Shown here one piece after another: positions 1 through 13,774 of a stretch of 64,000 bases of DNA. The stretch's first letter is position 1. Each line of letters opens with the position of its first letter. This stretch comes from Telmatherina bonti. Taxonomy: Eukaryota > Chordata > Actinopteri > Atheriniformes > Telmatherinidae. The notes under the pieces are model-generated. The model saw nothing but the letters and a program-made list of their open reading frames with translations. It made no database searches and had not been told where the DNA came from. The stretch spans positions 12,502,100-12,566,099 of the forward strand of contig OW121840.1 of the NCBI GenBank assembly GCA_933228915.1, read 5' to 3'. The position numbers and the translations under genes are program-made.

Positions 1-2668
1 CATTATGCATGGTAGCAGGATTAAAACTGTAGACGCGATGGCTTCCCCCTTTTTTGTCACGTGCAAGCGCCAGCCGACCAATGGTGTGCGAGTACGGCAT
101 GCAACAGGGCACCAGGCTTGGCCACCCACACATCTAGGGAAGAGGGGTGTGTGTGTGAGGAGCACGGTATCAAACGGGGAACATCTGTGGCCACTGGGCT
201 GTGGAGACCGGGGACAATGGTGGCCCCGGGGCAGCTGCAGAGCCCTGGACCGTGCCGCAAAGGCTAGACACAGGCTAGAGAGCCAACCATCCACACACAC
301 ATACACACACACACTGAGGGGCGGGAACCCATGCAAACACACATCCTACTGCAGCAGGAAGCAGCAGGCATGAGAAAATTAATAGCTTCAACACACACAG
401 CAGATCTACCTATTAAACTGACTGAAATGCCAGAAAAAAAACTTTAATGTAGGTTGCTTCCAAAGAGAAAAATAGAGCCAAAATGATCAGCTGTAACTGT
501 GTTTTAATGCAACCAGCTGCGTTAAGAAATATAGGTTATAAGAGAAATTACTGTATAATTAGGTTTCTTTTGCACAGGTTTTTGTGAGAATTTAGAATAT
601 ATACATCTTACAATATTACAGCTAAAATCAGCACAAAACAAACATCCAGGCTGCAGCAGCCACAGATAGAAGCAGCAGACTCGGTGCAACACGATCAGCA
701 CCGCATTGTTGCCTCATAAGTCAACAGCAGTATTCCAGTTACCTGATCATGTTTAATTTTGTAATATTTCCAGAAACTGGGCCTCTAACCTTGATGTCTT
801 TGTCTTTAACTGTAGCCCAAAGCAACTTTTCAGTGACGTGGAGAAACACTGAGACAATATGGTAATTTAGCAAAAGCAGCTCACAAACACACTGCTCACA
901 TAGCTCCCTTTTTTCAAAGTGCATTCTCAACTGCTGGAGTAATGCAGCTGTACATTTTTACTGAGCCTTTTTACAAAAGGAATGTGTCCTTTCCTGCTAA
1001 AACAAAGAATGTAGTTGCTCATTAGTTGCTAATCATCTTTTCTGACTCTTGTTCACAAAAGATTTTATACATCATTTTCATGTGAAGGGACTGCATATAG
1101 GCCAAGTCAAGCACACACTTTTTATAAAGCCCTGCTGTTGCATGTTGTGAAGGGCAAGGTCTGGCCTGTTTAAAAAATATTTACCTTATACCTTTTGCGC
1201 CTTCCTATGACAACAGTTTATGGTCTTTCTAACATGTTTTTCTAACAAACAGCTGAATTTTTGGATTTGTCAGACAGCGTATATGTCCAGTGTCCATCTG
1301 AAATGAGCTCATGTTCAGAAAACTTGGTAACATCTGCAGAAGTGACATATGGCTTCCTCCACGAGTAATACAGTTTAGTTTTCATTTTTGGAAACAAGGG
1401 CAGGCCTTGTTGAATGAAAATAGTCTTGCAAAATACTCCAGAACACATGTGGCTATGCTGATCATCGTGACATAATGGTTTCTCCTACAGCGCCACCTGA
1501 ATATTGAACGGTTACAACCATCCAATTGTTGTTCTTGGCCTTTAAATGCTGAGATTTTCATGGAAAACATTACTTACTGTCAATGTTTAAAACCAAATTG
1601 CTTTGAAATCTTACACTTTAGAAGGTTTTTGGGGAGCTTTGGGTTCCAATTGGGTTTCGGACAAAAATAGAGATATATATATAACCCAAACCTGCCTTAT
1701 TACACAAAGCCTGGGGTTGATGCTCCTTTTATACCCAATTATGACACCCATCCTCTTTTGCCAATGAATATGCTGATTATCAAAAATGCCAGAATGGCTT
1801 TATTTTTAGAAAGTTTCTGCCTTTCTTTGCCCTTTTCATGACTGTTTTTATTTACTCTAATTTTTTCACACACTAGATATGTATATGATCTTATTGTAAT
1901 CAAATACATGAGTGAAAACACTAAAAAAAAATCTTTTTGTCTCTTAAAGATTAGAGCACATCAATAAATGACAATTTTAATTTTTTTACTGCAATTTTAC
2001 AAAATCCCAGTTTTTCTTGAAATGATGGGATTGGATTGAAATTCTGCTTAATTGCTCCATAGAACAACTTTTTATGACAAAAAACTAAAGAAATAGCTGC
2101 TAATAATGTGTATTTGCTGAATGGTGCATATCATTAGGTCATGTGAATCATTTCTAAAGGCCTTCATGTGTTTAAACTGTGCAGAAAAGGCTTGACTGGT
2201 TTGGGCCCAAGATGTGTGCAGCACCCAGTTTAGACTAATCTGACAAAAGGTATTAGCTGCCTTTCACACACTACACACCAGTGTGTTCACTATAAGATTG
2301 CTTTAATTATAAATCTGAGGAACTCGAGTATGAGTGTCCGCTTAATGTTCTTATCTCGTCTGATTCATGTACGAAAGAGCTAAGTCACTCGTTGCAATGC
2401 CGCAGTAAATGCAGAGAGGTAAGTGATTCTCTATAAGCTCCCCACAGAGGCACATCAGTGCCGTTTATTCTTACAAGCAGAGATGATAACACAAGCAACA
2501 CACACACGTATCAATGCCATGGCGCACACACAAACAGTCACACACCATTTGAATAACATATTCCACAGCTGCTGCATCTCTCAATGGCCTCCCATGTGGC
2601 TTTTGTGTGTTGACATGTGTGAAAAGTGTGGGCATGGAAACAGACACAGACGCACACGGACACACAAA

Positions 2669-2672
<4 letters not shown>

Positions 2673-2702
<30 letters not shown>
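2673..2702. repeat. (CA)n microsatellite
   Basis: Fifteen CA units within a longer ACACAC-biased stretch (about 2490-2702). Confidence 0.92.
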
Positions 2703-2703
<1 letters not shown>

Positions 2704-5432
2704 CGGAGCTTCTCAAGTGCTGTGATGTTACCTTGTGGAAAAAGCCCGCTCCACCCTGTCATGTTGTGGTATCCCATGTCTGCAATCAAATGCCCGCTGA
2801 CATGAAATATGACATTAGAGAAGTGTGTCTTGTGTGTGTAGGTTCGTATGTGTATGTGTGGACCCAGGTGCACTGACTGCCCCATTGGGAGTCTATAGGC
2901 GGGTAGTGCTTCATCTCACCATATCAGGTCCCTAGTGTGTACATACACACATATCCACACACCTGCGTTGCACTTGCAGGAGCTGGCTTTGTGTTATGAG
3001 TGACAGTAGAGTCTTTTCTACAATGTGTATTATAGTTTAACCTTTTTTTTTGTTGGGGGAAAACATTGATGCTCTTTCCAGCCTATGCCATGCATATTTG
3101 AAGCATTTAAATACAGACTTAACCATTTATTAGGGTTATTTATAGTTATTGAAAATCAGTTACAAAGTTGCAGAGGATCTTCTGAGTTCTGTCATTCAAT
3201 AGTAAATCTGCGATATGGAGCCTTAAAATGATTATCTCTCAATCTGCCTCCCAAAGATATCTGTTCCATCAATCATTTTGCAAGAGGAGATGTCGTGCTT
3301 TTTCAGCTGTGAAGACTTCACTGTGAAACAAACTGCTGCTTAAGACAAAGAGCTCCCAAGTTTCACGGTGATTAATTTGTAATTCACCTCTGTCTTCTCT
3401 GGTTTTCTCACACTTGAAACACATGACTCTTCTCACCACTGAGAGCGACGGTTGTTAGATGTCATACACCTTCACAATTTGACTGGGTGATTCATTTTAC
3501 CTTGAGACAACAGTGCTGCGTGCAAATCATTCATTTGTGCATCCTGTTTGAGTTTTAGATTTCAAAGACCGCCCTTAATCACATACACAGACGCACAATC
3601 AAGAGACGTAGAAGTGCGTTTTTGGTTTTTATTGCTTTGCAGCTCTGTCAACCAGGGTGCTTTTGACAAGTGATTTCTTCCTGTATCAGCTAGCTTCTAG
3701 ACAGGAATTATCAGCAAGATAACCCTGGGAAGGTAACCATGATGACAAACTTGCGGAAGCTTTCAAGGAAGAATATTATGAGTGTGAGTCATGATGTATG
3801 ATTTTGTTTCAGTATAACTTTCATCATATGAAAGGGACGTTTCTGCATACAAGCAGACAGAAAAGACAAACTGGATTTCTTTTGCAAACATCACATAATA
3901 CTATTGTCTAAATTGTGCCTCCCTTTTTTTCAACAGGCTGCTTCTACACACTAATTTATTAAATAAGTTATTTAATTGGTATTAATGGTGTCTTATTTAA
4001 GGGTTCTGTAGAAAATAGCTGCATTGTTACAACTCAAGTTAACAGAGAATCTCCATGCACTTCTATTTTTCTACCACAACCATTACAGTAGCATACATGC
4101 AAATTATTAAACTTTGAAATATTCCATCTATAATTCTCTAATATATAATTAATTTAAAATTATTATAAATAGAAATTAATATACGTTAATATAAAGTAAA
4201 AGAAATTCAAACCATCAGAAAGAGCACTGTGTGCATTCTAAGTCATAAAAGTAAGAGAAGAAAATATAGAGCCCCTGGGGAAAGCTGGTATAGTAAATAA
4301 TGCACCTGGAGTGGAAGAGAAGTGCCATTTTATTTAACCAAGGCCAAGAAACTGATTGACATTTGACCAATGCCATGTCTCTTTTTACCCGTGCCCACAT
4401 TAATCCCGCTTGCTTGAACGAAAATGCAATTCTGATCTGTTCATTAATGCTGTCAGTCATTCTGCAGCGCCGATAGTTCATGGATTTGAAATATAACAAC
4501 AAGGAAATGTCATTTTATGGTTCATTCTTTGAGATCTTATAATATGTACCTCACCTGGAGAGTGACAGACTGTGATGGATTGACTCACGGACGCATGCAT
4601 GTACAAACATACGCTCTCACAGATGAAGAATGACTTTGGTGGAGATGAGGAGAGGGCAAAGGGCTGTAAGGGAGAGAAAAAGAGGGAGAAGGTGTGAGGT
4701 AGAAGGATAGAAAGAGAAAACTGAGTGAGAGGGGTTTGATATTTCTGTGGCTGTACACTTGTAAGCTCAAGCAGTTTCTTCCCTCCAAGGGACAGGGTCC
4801 GTTAAGTAGCTCTCCAGTGCCTACAGTTTAGAAAAGGACCCAGGCAATACAGGACTAATTTAATCAAAGGTTACAGGCCCGGCATAGAAACACAATATTA
4901 TGGCGATTGTACAGAAAAAAGGAGGGTGGGGGGATGTGTCATTTCACCAGGCGAGGCTTAGACCTGCTACTTTATCTCAACAGTGTGAAGGCTAAGTCCC
5001 CCAATAGTCTCCAACTGCTGGCACTAACACACATTTCCATTTTAGCTAGCGGGCCAGCTGCAGAGGCTGATATTGTATGAGTGGCTGGCCAGCAAGGTGA
5101 GTGACTGACTGTCCACGCTACAACACACCGAGGTTTTTGAACTGTTTCTGTTAAAGTTTTATCTTATGTCTATTTCCTCAGTTTACATTGAAGTGTTAAA
5201 ATCAAATCTTTTGTTTCTGTTATAAACATTTACATTCAGATATTATTTAAATGATCTTGAGATTTTTTGCAAGATGGAAATTTCTGTTTTGTTTCTTTTT
5301 TGGATTCAGGGGAAAGTCTTTGGCATGTCTGTGAATACTGGCAGGATTCAGATTTTAATCTGTTTAGCCCCACTCACTGGTCATGTCACTGTATAATAAA
5401 CTGTCATAAGTGTCAGTGTTTCACCCCTGGGG

Positions 5433-5433
<1 letters not shown>

Positions 5434-5477
<44 letters not shown>
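5434..5477. repeat. (TG)n microsatellite
   Basis: Twenty-two TG units. Open frames running through it are artefacts of the repeat. Confidence 0.95.
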
Positions 5478-5478
<1 letters not shown>

Positions 5479-6579
5479 ATGCTTGCAAATAAGTGCCTTC
5501 CGCCTATCCTGTGAGGGTTTTCTGTGTGTGATCATAGCTGTCCATGTCGGGATGCATGGCAGTGTGTGTTTGCCAGGGAAAGATTTCATTTTCTTTTTCT
5601 TATTTGTTTTATTTTTTATTGTATGGACTCCACACAAGCACACTGTAACACACATATGCATAAACAATACCCCTACTGTAAACCTTGATGTGGAGCAGAT
5701 TACACACAGATTTTAATATCTGTTGACTCTACATTCAGATATCATATCCCCAGCTTGATTAAAACAATAATAATTTACACAAAGCTCTCCCTATAGTTCC
5801 AAACATTAATCAGATGAGTCTAGATTCTTAGTCATAAATCCCATTAGAAGAAACAAGCTTATTGGATTCACAGTAGTAAACTTGTACTTGGTTTGTATTA
5901 CATTCAGAGCCGGACCCAAAAGCAGAATTAATCCAGCTGGTCTCTGGTAAGACTACACCTAATGCATGCTCCACATTACGCTACAAATACCTCACAATTT
6001 AAACCCCACATGATACATCACTATTTATTCTGCATATGACTGAAAAGTAAAGTAAGCAAATGCGCCATAAGCACACTGGATGGGGAAATGAAAGACGATA
6101 CCGTATGTGTTTAGATATATAAACACACACACACACACGTGAATGACCAGTGCTGTGTCACTCCTTGACGGCAGTGGGGACCATTGGGTGGAGGTGGAGG
6201 TTGAGGTGGGGAACAGAGGGTGGGTGTCAGGGCTTGAGTCTATCAAAAAGAAATCAGCTCGCCAGCTCTCCGGGTGCAGAAAGGCGCATCTCGTCGGCTT
6301 TCACGGACCAAGATTGCTTTCACCTGCATTCCCTGGGGCGACACGCAAAACACAGGCCTCAGCCGGCCTACTAGTCACACACACGCATGCATGGACATAC
6401 ACACTCGTATGCACAGAAACACACACATTCTCTCTATCTTTTATGCCTGACTACAATAGAATCATATTAACTCACTTCATGCATTCCCAAACATACACTA
6501 TTATATGGGAACGTTGGACGGTGCAGAAAATCTCAATTATAAGCGCATACATTTAGAGGGCCTTTGTTCCTCTGCTTGA

Positions 6580-6582
<3 letters not shown>

Positions 6583-6620
<38 letters not shown>

Positions 6621-6694
6621 TGAATGTGTTCGTCAGCTTGTACACATGTACATGTTCTGAGTGTATGTGCAAGATCATTGCATATACATGCACA

Positions 6695-6724
<30 letters not shown>
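6583..6724. repeat. Paired (TG)n microsatellites
   Basis: Two TG tracts (6583-6613 and 6697-6724) are separated by about 80 bases of TG-biased sequence. Confidence 0.92.
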
Positions 6725-6725
<1 letters not shown>

Positions 6726-9485
6726 CTGTGTGAGAAAGTGTGATAGCTATTCTGAAACAGTCTGTGAGCTGCATTCAGTTGATCTTCCAGGAGGTGGAAA
6801 AATGATGTCAAAAAGGCAAATCTGTATTTACCAGCAGACAGGTATCCTTGACTTGACAGCTATACAGTCATTATCTGCCTGTCATGTGTCGCCTGAGGCC
6901 CACCCTGCTTTCTCCCAAAGCCCACGGTTCCCATGAATCAGACACAGCCCTATTAGCTTACCTGTTTCCAATTCAAAGGCCATCGCCAACCAAAAAAGAC
7001 GCCAGAAGGACAAAACAAGGTGTCATATTTATGAATGTGTCAGCACGGGCCCTCCTGAAACCCTGTGCGCACCTTGAGCAATGAGGCTGACAACTCAACA
7101 GGGGCCTTTTCCAGTCAGGAGAAATGATACCTTCAAAAACCACTGGCGGGATGAAACCAGAATCTGTGCTGAAACATTGGCGGCATGGAGGAAGAAGAAA
7201 AAAAAATGTACTCATAAATCGCATTGGTATTATTCAGCCCCAATTAGAGGAAACTCAACCTGTTACATTGGATAAAGAGAGTGAATATCAGATGCTGGTT
7301 AATGACCGAATGAGCTTTAAAAAAGTGAACATAAGACAGGAGAAGTGAAGATGGGAGCTAGTGCCAGGGATGATTACTTCAGTGTTGAATGTTCAGGTGT
7401 GTTTCCAGGTGTGTGTGTGTGAGAAGGAGAGACTGATGGAAGGTTGTCATCCTTACCTTTTGAGCATATCCAGGTGCAGCCCCTGATCTACCCTTTCCAC
7501 ATGTGCATTTTGACTAAATGGATTGGTAATTGCTCCCAATTTACTTATCAGATTGTAAACAGGAGCTCCGTGTTCTGGCAAAGAGTCACAATAAAACATT
7601 GTGTTCTACTGAAGATGGTGACACATTCCCATTACATGCTCAAAGTTCAAGCATACTTATAAAGATTTATTGGTTAGAGTATGTGTCTCTGTGAAGTGTT
7701 TCCATTTCTGCAATGGGGGTTATTGTTTCTGAACTACTTGTACATTCTTGTATGAAGACAATAAAGTATCATTTCGTATCACATCACATTGTATCAATGT
7801 ATCAAACATGTTTCATTTTGGCTTTTTTTTTTTTATCTGGGAACTATCAAGATCTGTAGATTTTGGTATGGGTGTTGTTGGGTTTGTGTTTCAGGTGTTC
7901 ATTAGTTTTTAGTTTAGGCAAAGTCTTTTTCTATATTGTTTTCTGTTTGGTTTTCCCATTATATATTCTGTTGCATTAACATCCTGCATGCCCCATCATA
8001 TCACACCTGCCTCTCTGTTATCGCACCTGCTCTTTGTTTTCATTGTTTACTTTCAAGCTCTTCAGACAATCTGCCTCTTCACCACTTTGGGACCTCCACC
8101 TGTTTTCCTTGGAATGAGACAGGGGCACAGCGACCTCTGCTTAAGCACCCCATACCCTGCCCAACATAAAACATTTTCACTGCAGTCCAGGAATGTTCTA
8201 GAAATGTTCCAGTGCAGTGACATCTGAAAACACAAATGTCTTTTGCTTTTGCTCTGGACGTCTGAAGATTTTCCACTTTGCATCCTAGTAAACATCTCTG
8301 GGATATCAGTAAGTAAGATGATATGTGTATGCAGCAACAAAATGATTTCTTCATCTCATCATCCTGATCCATTCATGAACTGACATAATATGCATTTTCA
8401 CAGTGGCAAAACAGTTTATTTATTGATCTGACTGGTCCATAAAACTCAGTATATGAGCAGCCAGGCTAACACTGTCGGGCCCCCACAAAGTTTTAAGGAC
8501 CAAGCCTGAGTAATTCATTCATCCAGTCAACAGAGAACTTTCTTTCCTAACCACCGGCCCATGAAACCGGTTGAGTTGCAGTCGATTGAGTCTGTTCTTA
8601 GCCAACACTAAGCTGAACCAATCAGATACTTAAAACCCCATTTACCTGCAGCTACCTGTCAGAACCGAGGAGAAAAAATGGAGAGGAGTTCCAGAGAAAC
8701 TGAATATTTTTTTATGAAAAAGGTGCTGCCAAATTTCCAAAAATGATTGACAGTTTAATCTCGTCAAGACCTTCATCAGCTGCTGCATGTGGATGATTAT
8801 GATGGTGGTAGAAATTGTGACAAGAAGCACAGCTTTCACATCACTGAGGTCCTGTTCTTATTAGAGACCCATTAAACCCTGTAAGTCTGGTTCCATATAT
8901 TAGTTGTGAACAAGCTAGCTGTTTATAAAGTTAAGATGATGTGATGAAAACATCAATAACAGCTGTTTTATTTGCAGTTTTATTCATGTCCTTGTTTTTT
9001 TAATTAGTTGATGATGTCAGTGTTTCCAGCAGGAGGAGAGCTGGTTAACTGGTTGCTTTCACTGGTGAAAACACCAGGTTTTAAAATTAGCACTTTAATG
9101 TCTTACTGAACTAAATCTTCTTCATTGAACATGATGACCATTATTTTTTAATAATTAATCAGCAGCTTTTGAACTTTATTATTGCATCGTATTTATTCTG
9201 GGCTGATAGATGTTTTTGGGACAAAATGTGTTAGAGGCAGCTTCTGAGAAAATCTCCAGAGAGATGTCCAGGAACAATAAACAAATGAGACTTTTTTACC
9301 TTCTATAGTCCTGCTATCTCACTGAATAGCTTTAGTGGTTTTTAGGAGTTGTATTGTTGGCATTTAATAGAGCACAACTATTTGTGATGTGATTGAAAAC
9401 GGGGCCATTTTCCTTTTTTCATGGTTTTAAATTTTACTGTTTTGTTTTTCTGTTTCATTGTTTTATGTTTTATGTTTTAATATGA

Positions 9486-9558
9486 TGTTATGTTTAGCAC
9501 TTTGTTCAGCAGTGGCTGTCAAAGTGCTTTATAAATGAAGTTGGCTTGGCTTGGCTTG
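9486..9558 (+). mobile_element. Retroelement tail-like fragment with (TTGGC)n end
   Basis: TGTCAAAGTGCTTTATAAAT then (TTGGC)n resembles the 3' end of fish LINE/SINE copies whose terminal repeat is a variable 5-mer. No body is recognisable upstream. Confidence 0.4.
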
Positions 9559-12500
9559 TCCCAGTCAGAAGTGACAAAATATTAAAATTCCCAATTCAGT
9601 GCTAGTTGTGTAGACATGCCTTGGAAATCTATTTGCAAACATGGGCTCCAAAATTTCAGCTAATCTAAGAAAAAAAAAAAATTAGCAAAAATGTGTCAAT
9701 TTCTTCGAAGGGAAAAAACGATCAAAAACCTTTTTGAAAGCACATTTTACCTGCAGCCATGTACATTTAGCTTTAAAAATTCCTTATCAAAAACTATTGA
9801 TGAGTAGGCCTAGAACATTAATCTTGTTTTTTTGTTTTTTTTTCTTGAATTTTGCAGGCTCCATTCGCCATCCTGAGAGCCAAAAGCATTACAACCAGAT
9901 CAATACCAACTGGTAGCTCAGAATTTATATTATCAGCAGCACCATTGATCTTTATCAGCAGTTAAAAGTTTTAGGGGCAAAAGTAGGGCACCATTTTTTC
10001 ACTGCCTCTACGTTTTCTTTGAGTGAACCAAGTGATGCATGGATATTTGATGACCATGCAGGGATAGCAACTTTCTACATCATAGTGTTCTCTGGGATAC
10101 TTTATCTGCCCACATGTTGCTTTGTGTGAAATAAAGAACAATATTCTAGGAGAAATGTGGGTAACCTGCTTGTCTTTGTAGCTGTATCTTAGTGCAGTCT
10201 TGTTATTTTCATTTATTTCTGATATATTTATTTTTATTTAACATCAAATTCACTCAGCAAGTGATTTTTTAAAAATCTTTGAAATTGATTTTGTTGGGTG
10301 GGAAACAAATGATAAGTTTATTCCATCCCTATAATACATTAACTTTGCGAAACTACGAAACTCAAATTAATACTAAGATTTGTATATAGGATGCAGATGC
10401 CCGTGCTTTATGATTATCACATTTCAAAGAGTCTTTTTTGTGTGACATTTTGTTTTTTTTTTAATAAAGCAAAATGTGTCTGTTTCCCCCCTCCTACATG
10501 GACAAAACCCTGCCAAACCCTCCAGGCTTTATTTGTGCAAAAGGTACTTTCTCTTTCAAGATAACAGATTTTCTTTTGTCATGTAAGACCAAAAACAAGA
10601 TGGTGAATTTGGTTTGTTTTCTTTATTTTAATTCTGAATCCTGTTCTTTGTTGGATATTTGGTGTTTCAGTGTCAAAAGAAGAGACAAACACAAACACAT
10701 ATTCTCTCTGATTCCATTGTATGGGAGAAGAACAGGTGTCCTGATCTAGGACTGCAGCTTTTCTGCAACACAATCTAGCTGGACTTTATCTGCTTGTGTG
10801 CGTGTGAGTGTTTCTATGACTGTTGGAGTGAGTATGTGTGTGTGGGTGTGTGTGAGAGGTATTCATACATCCCTCTTCCCTTTAGTTAGTGGGCCTTTAT
10901 TTAATAACAATACACTGAATAGTCAAGTGAGATGATCTGGTCATGGGACATCAATCCACGCACTTAATGCCACCCACCCATTCATATCCTCTCATTTGCG
11001 TTAAATTTGTATGTCTATTATTTTTCTTAACTTGCCTTGGCATAAGAATTTTTCTCCCACTGTTCACAAATTAAAGGGTAAAAAAAAAACCACTTTAGCC
11101 TTTGCTAGCATTCCTCATTAAAACCAAAGGATTTTCCCACCCTCAAGCTAATGATCATGTTGCTGCCTGAAGCAATATATTACTTAACTTTTAATTATAA
11201 GGAAAAATATAATTCCTCAGAATATATGTTTCCTCCGGTTGCCTATAATATAGTTGTAAAATTAAATTAATTCTGTTTGCTCAACACTATATGCTCTTTA
11301 TTGATCCACCAGTAAGAGGCATCTCATTAGGTTATTAGAGCTGATTGCTAATACGGTATATTTAATACTTGCAGTACCATGTATCCATAAATTTTACAGC
11401 CTTTTCCCTGCTCTAGGATGTCTTGAATTAAGTGTTTGCCTTATGATTCACTTTATGTTCTAATCAATATTCATAACAGCAATAATCAGATTGCATCGGA
11501 GGACACGCAGTGATTTTCAGTTAAAGCTGCTTTGACATTATTTAATTCCAAAGACAGAGTTATGGAGGACATTACACACATTGATATACGATGACTAAAG
11601 AAAATGCCTCTAAAGTTCAGGGGATTTGTGCCTCCTGGTAGGTTTCTTGTGTGAGTAACTCTTCTGTCAGCAGTGATGGAAGTCGCTGCTTTAGGCCGTC
11701 CTTTAGAACAAACAAATGTCATTTATGAAGTCATATTTTTCCATCTGTCTGTACCACAGTTTGTTTGTCAATGTGCTTTTGCTGCCTCTACATCTGTGTA
11801 TCTCTTCATAGAGAGATAGATGGATGGATAGATGTCACCATAAAGACAAAAGTGAGACTGTTGCTTGTCACTCTGGCAGCTCAGATCTCTCTACAGTCCC
11901 AGTGGGATAACAGATGCAGATTTTCCCAGGCCCTGCATCAATATACCGTATGCAAACATACACAGTCCTGCTTCATCAGGGAAAGCTGTTCAGCCATCTT
12001 AAAACAGAAGCTAACTCTGCAGTAGTTTCTCTCGAATATGTCTGTTTCCCAACCAGCAACTCTGTGAATGTTCATATATGATTGTATCTAATTAAAAATG
12101 TTTGCGTTGTAGTTTAAAAGGTTCAAGATTCAATATGTTAGTCTCTAGTTATTTAATTAGTAGAAACTTGCGTAATATGTAAAGTACAAAACATATTTTC
12201 AGTAATTTGGCATGTGTAACAGAGGCTAAAAACATGGAGATTCAAATCCTCTGATGTTCATCACAGAAAAAGAAAAAAGTCAACAAGCCGTTTTTACAGA
12301 TAGACAGTGAATGCATCCTTCAAATTGTGTCTTTGATATGCAAAGTTCAAACTATTGCACCTAAAATTATTTTTGTGATAATTTATTCAGTCTGTGCAAA
12401 TGAAACATCTGCATAAACTGATATATAGAAAATCAGTTTGGACTTACAAAAAAAAAAACAGCAACAGACCTTATGATAACCCCTGAAAGCAGCATTAATT

Positions 12501-12589
12501 AAAGTGTGTGAATGTGTGTGTTTTCGTGTGGAGACCATGTGTTAATCCATTTCCATGACTGTGTGTGTTTCCCTGTTTGTGTTGTGTGC

Positions 12590-12720
12590 TGAGCTTAGCA
12601 CCTGTTAACAGTGCCAAATAATGTGCTCTGTTGAAATTTTAATCACCTGCAAGTGCAAAACAAGAGCAATACAATCAGGACCTAATTAGCACAGCAATTA
12701 ACACCTCTCCCTCTCACACT
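12590..12720. promoter_or_regulatory. Candidate non-coding regulatory block
   Basis: The block has GCACCTGTTAACAG, TTTTAATCACCTGC, GACCTAATTAGCAC and CAGCAATTAACACC: E-boxes of CACCTG type alternate with TAATTA homeodomain cores. There is no coding potential. It is an enhancer candidate by motif texture only. Confidence 0.3.
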
Positions 12721-13041
12721 TTGTGTGTGCCAGAGCTCACACGTTCAGCTTGTGTGATTGCGGTTTCTCTTTTCATTAGCATTTATGCTATGATTGAATA
12801 TGTATTATTTATCAGCAAACATTTATTTGTTGTTATTGTTATTTGTTGCATTGTTAGCTCTCTTAGTCCCAGTTTTCAGTGCCTTTCAGAGATAATATAA
12901 AACTTTTTTTTAACCAAATTCTGTTGTTTTGGCTTAACAGTTGCTGTTCAGGGAGTACAGCAGTAGTATTTAAGTCATACGGTTGTTGCACGGATTCCCA
13001 TATTTCCCAGTTTACTAGACACTGTGTCCTTGAGCAGATTG

Positions 13042-13170
13042 CTGAACACTCTGCCTGTAAGTCACTGTGGATAGAAGTGTCTTATGTGATTTTTCCATTT
13101 AATTTCAGGGAATTATTTAGATGTATATGTACATTAGCTGACCTAATGCAGAACATAAGTGCTACAAATA
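13042..13170 (+). mobile_element. Possible degenerate SINE/LINE tail
   Basis: CTGTAAGTCACTGTGGATAG then AAGTGTC resembles a diverged copy of a very common fish repeat tail (consensus-like phrase CTGTAAGTCGCTTTGGATAA). The rest is too diverged to assign. Confidence 0.3.
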
Positions 13171-13677
13171 GCCCTATGCACTCCAGCTGACACATTTATA
13201 CTGGTATTACTTCTGTTAAGCTTAGCTTGATTTAAGTCTATGTTTAAACAAACTGCATTAGATTAATCCTAAAGGAATATTTGCTTATTTCAGTCTTCAC
13301 AAAGGCATGATGACCGATATTACTTCGAATCCTGCCGTTTCTCTGTCCAATCCTCCTTCAGACTCTCAATCAGAAGTGGATCATATGGAGTCTCTGGTTG
13401 ACTGAGCAGTTAGTTCTCCACATGCATGCCTGACTGTCCATGCAATAACTGTAAAATATGAATAATTAGATTTTGATTGGCATATGTGACAATTGATCAG
13501 TGACCCAAGCATGCCATTGATTCCTGTACTTTTTACACCCTGTTAAAATTCATATTCAGCAATTCTCGTGACGTGCAAACACACAGATGTACACACAGTT
13601 TTTCTTTCATTAAGACTTTGTCAAGATACTTGTACAGAACAATAATATGGATGATATAATAATATGGAATATGAAAC

Positions 13678-13682
<5 letters not shown>

Positions 13683-13770
<88 letters not shown>
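13683..13770. repeat. (AT)n microsatellite, about 88 bp
   Basis: An uninterrupted alternating AT tract, self-complementary and able to extrude a cruciform. It abuts CATAATAAG on the right. Confidence 0.97.

Positions 13771-13774
<4 letters not shown>

Larger units (their letters stand above)
1..9400. other. Intergenic, no gene seen
   Basis: Both strands hold only short, non-coding-like ORFs, mostly running through CA/TG tracts. Content: a GC-richer patch at 1-380, CA/TG microsatellites (292-316, 2673-2702, 5434-5477, 6122-6139, 6583-6724), GA-rich sequence near 4640-4730, and a CTCF-like core AGGTGGCGCTG (minus strand) at 1488-1498. An AP-2 palindrome GCCTGAGGC lies at 6891-6899. I see no exon with a recognisable product. 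Confidence 0.7.

Noticed and set aside
5..373. 122-codon plus-strand ORF at the left edge
   Set aside because: GC-richer patch with CA repeats; no family resemblance and overlapping ORFs in other frames.
5267..5716. 149-codon plus-strand ORF
   Set aside because: Its openness comes from the (TG)n tract, which has no stops in some frames.
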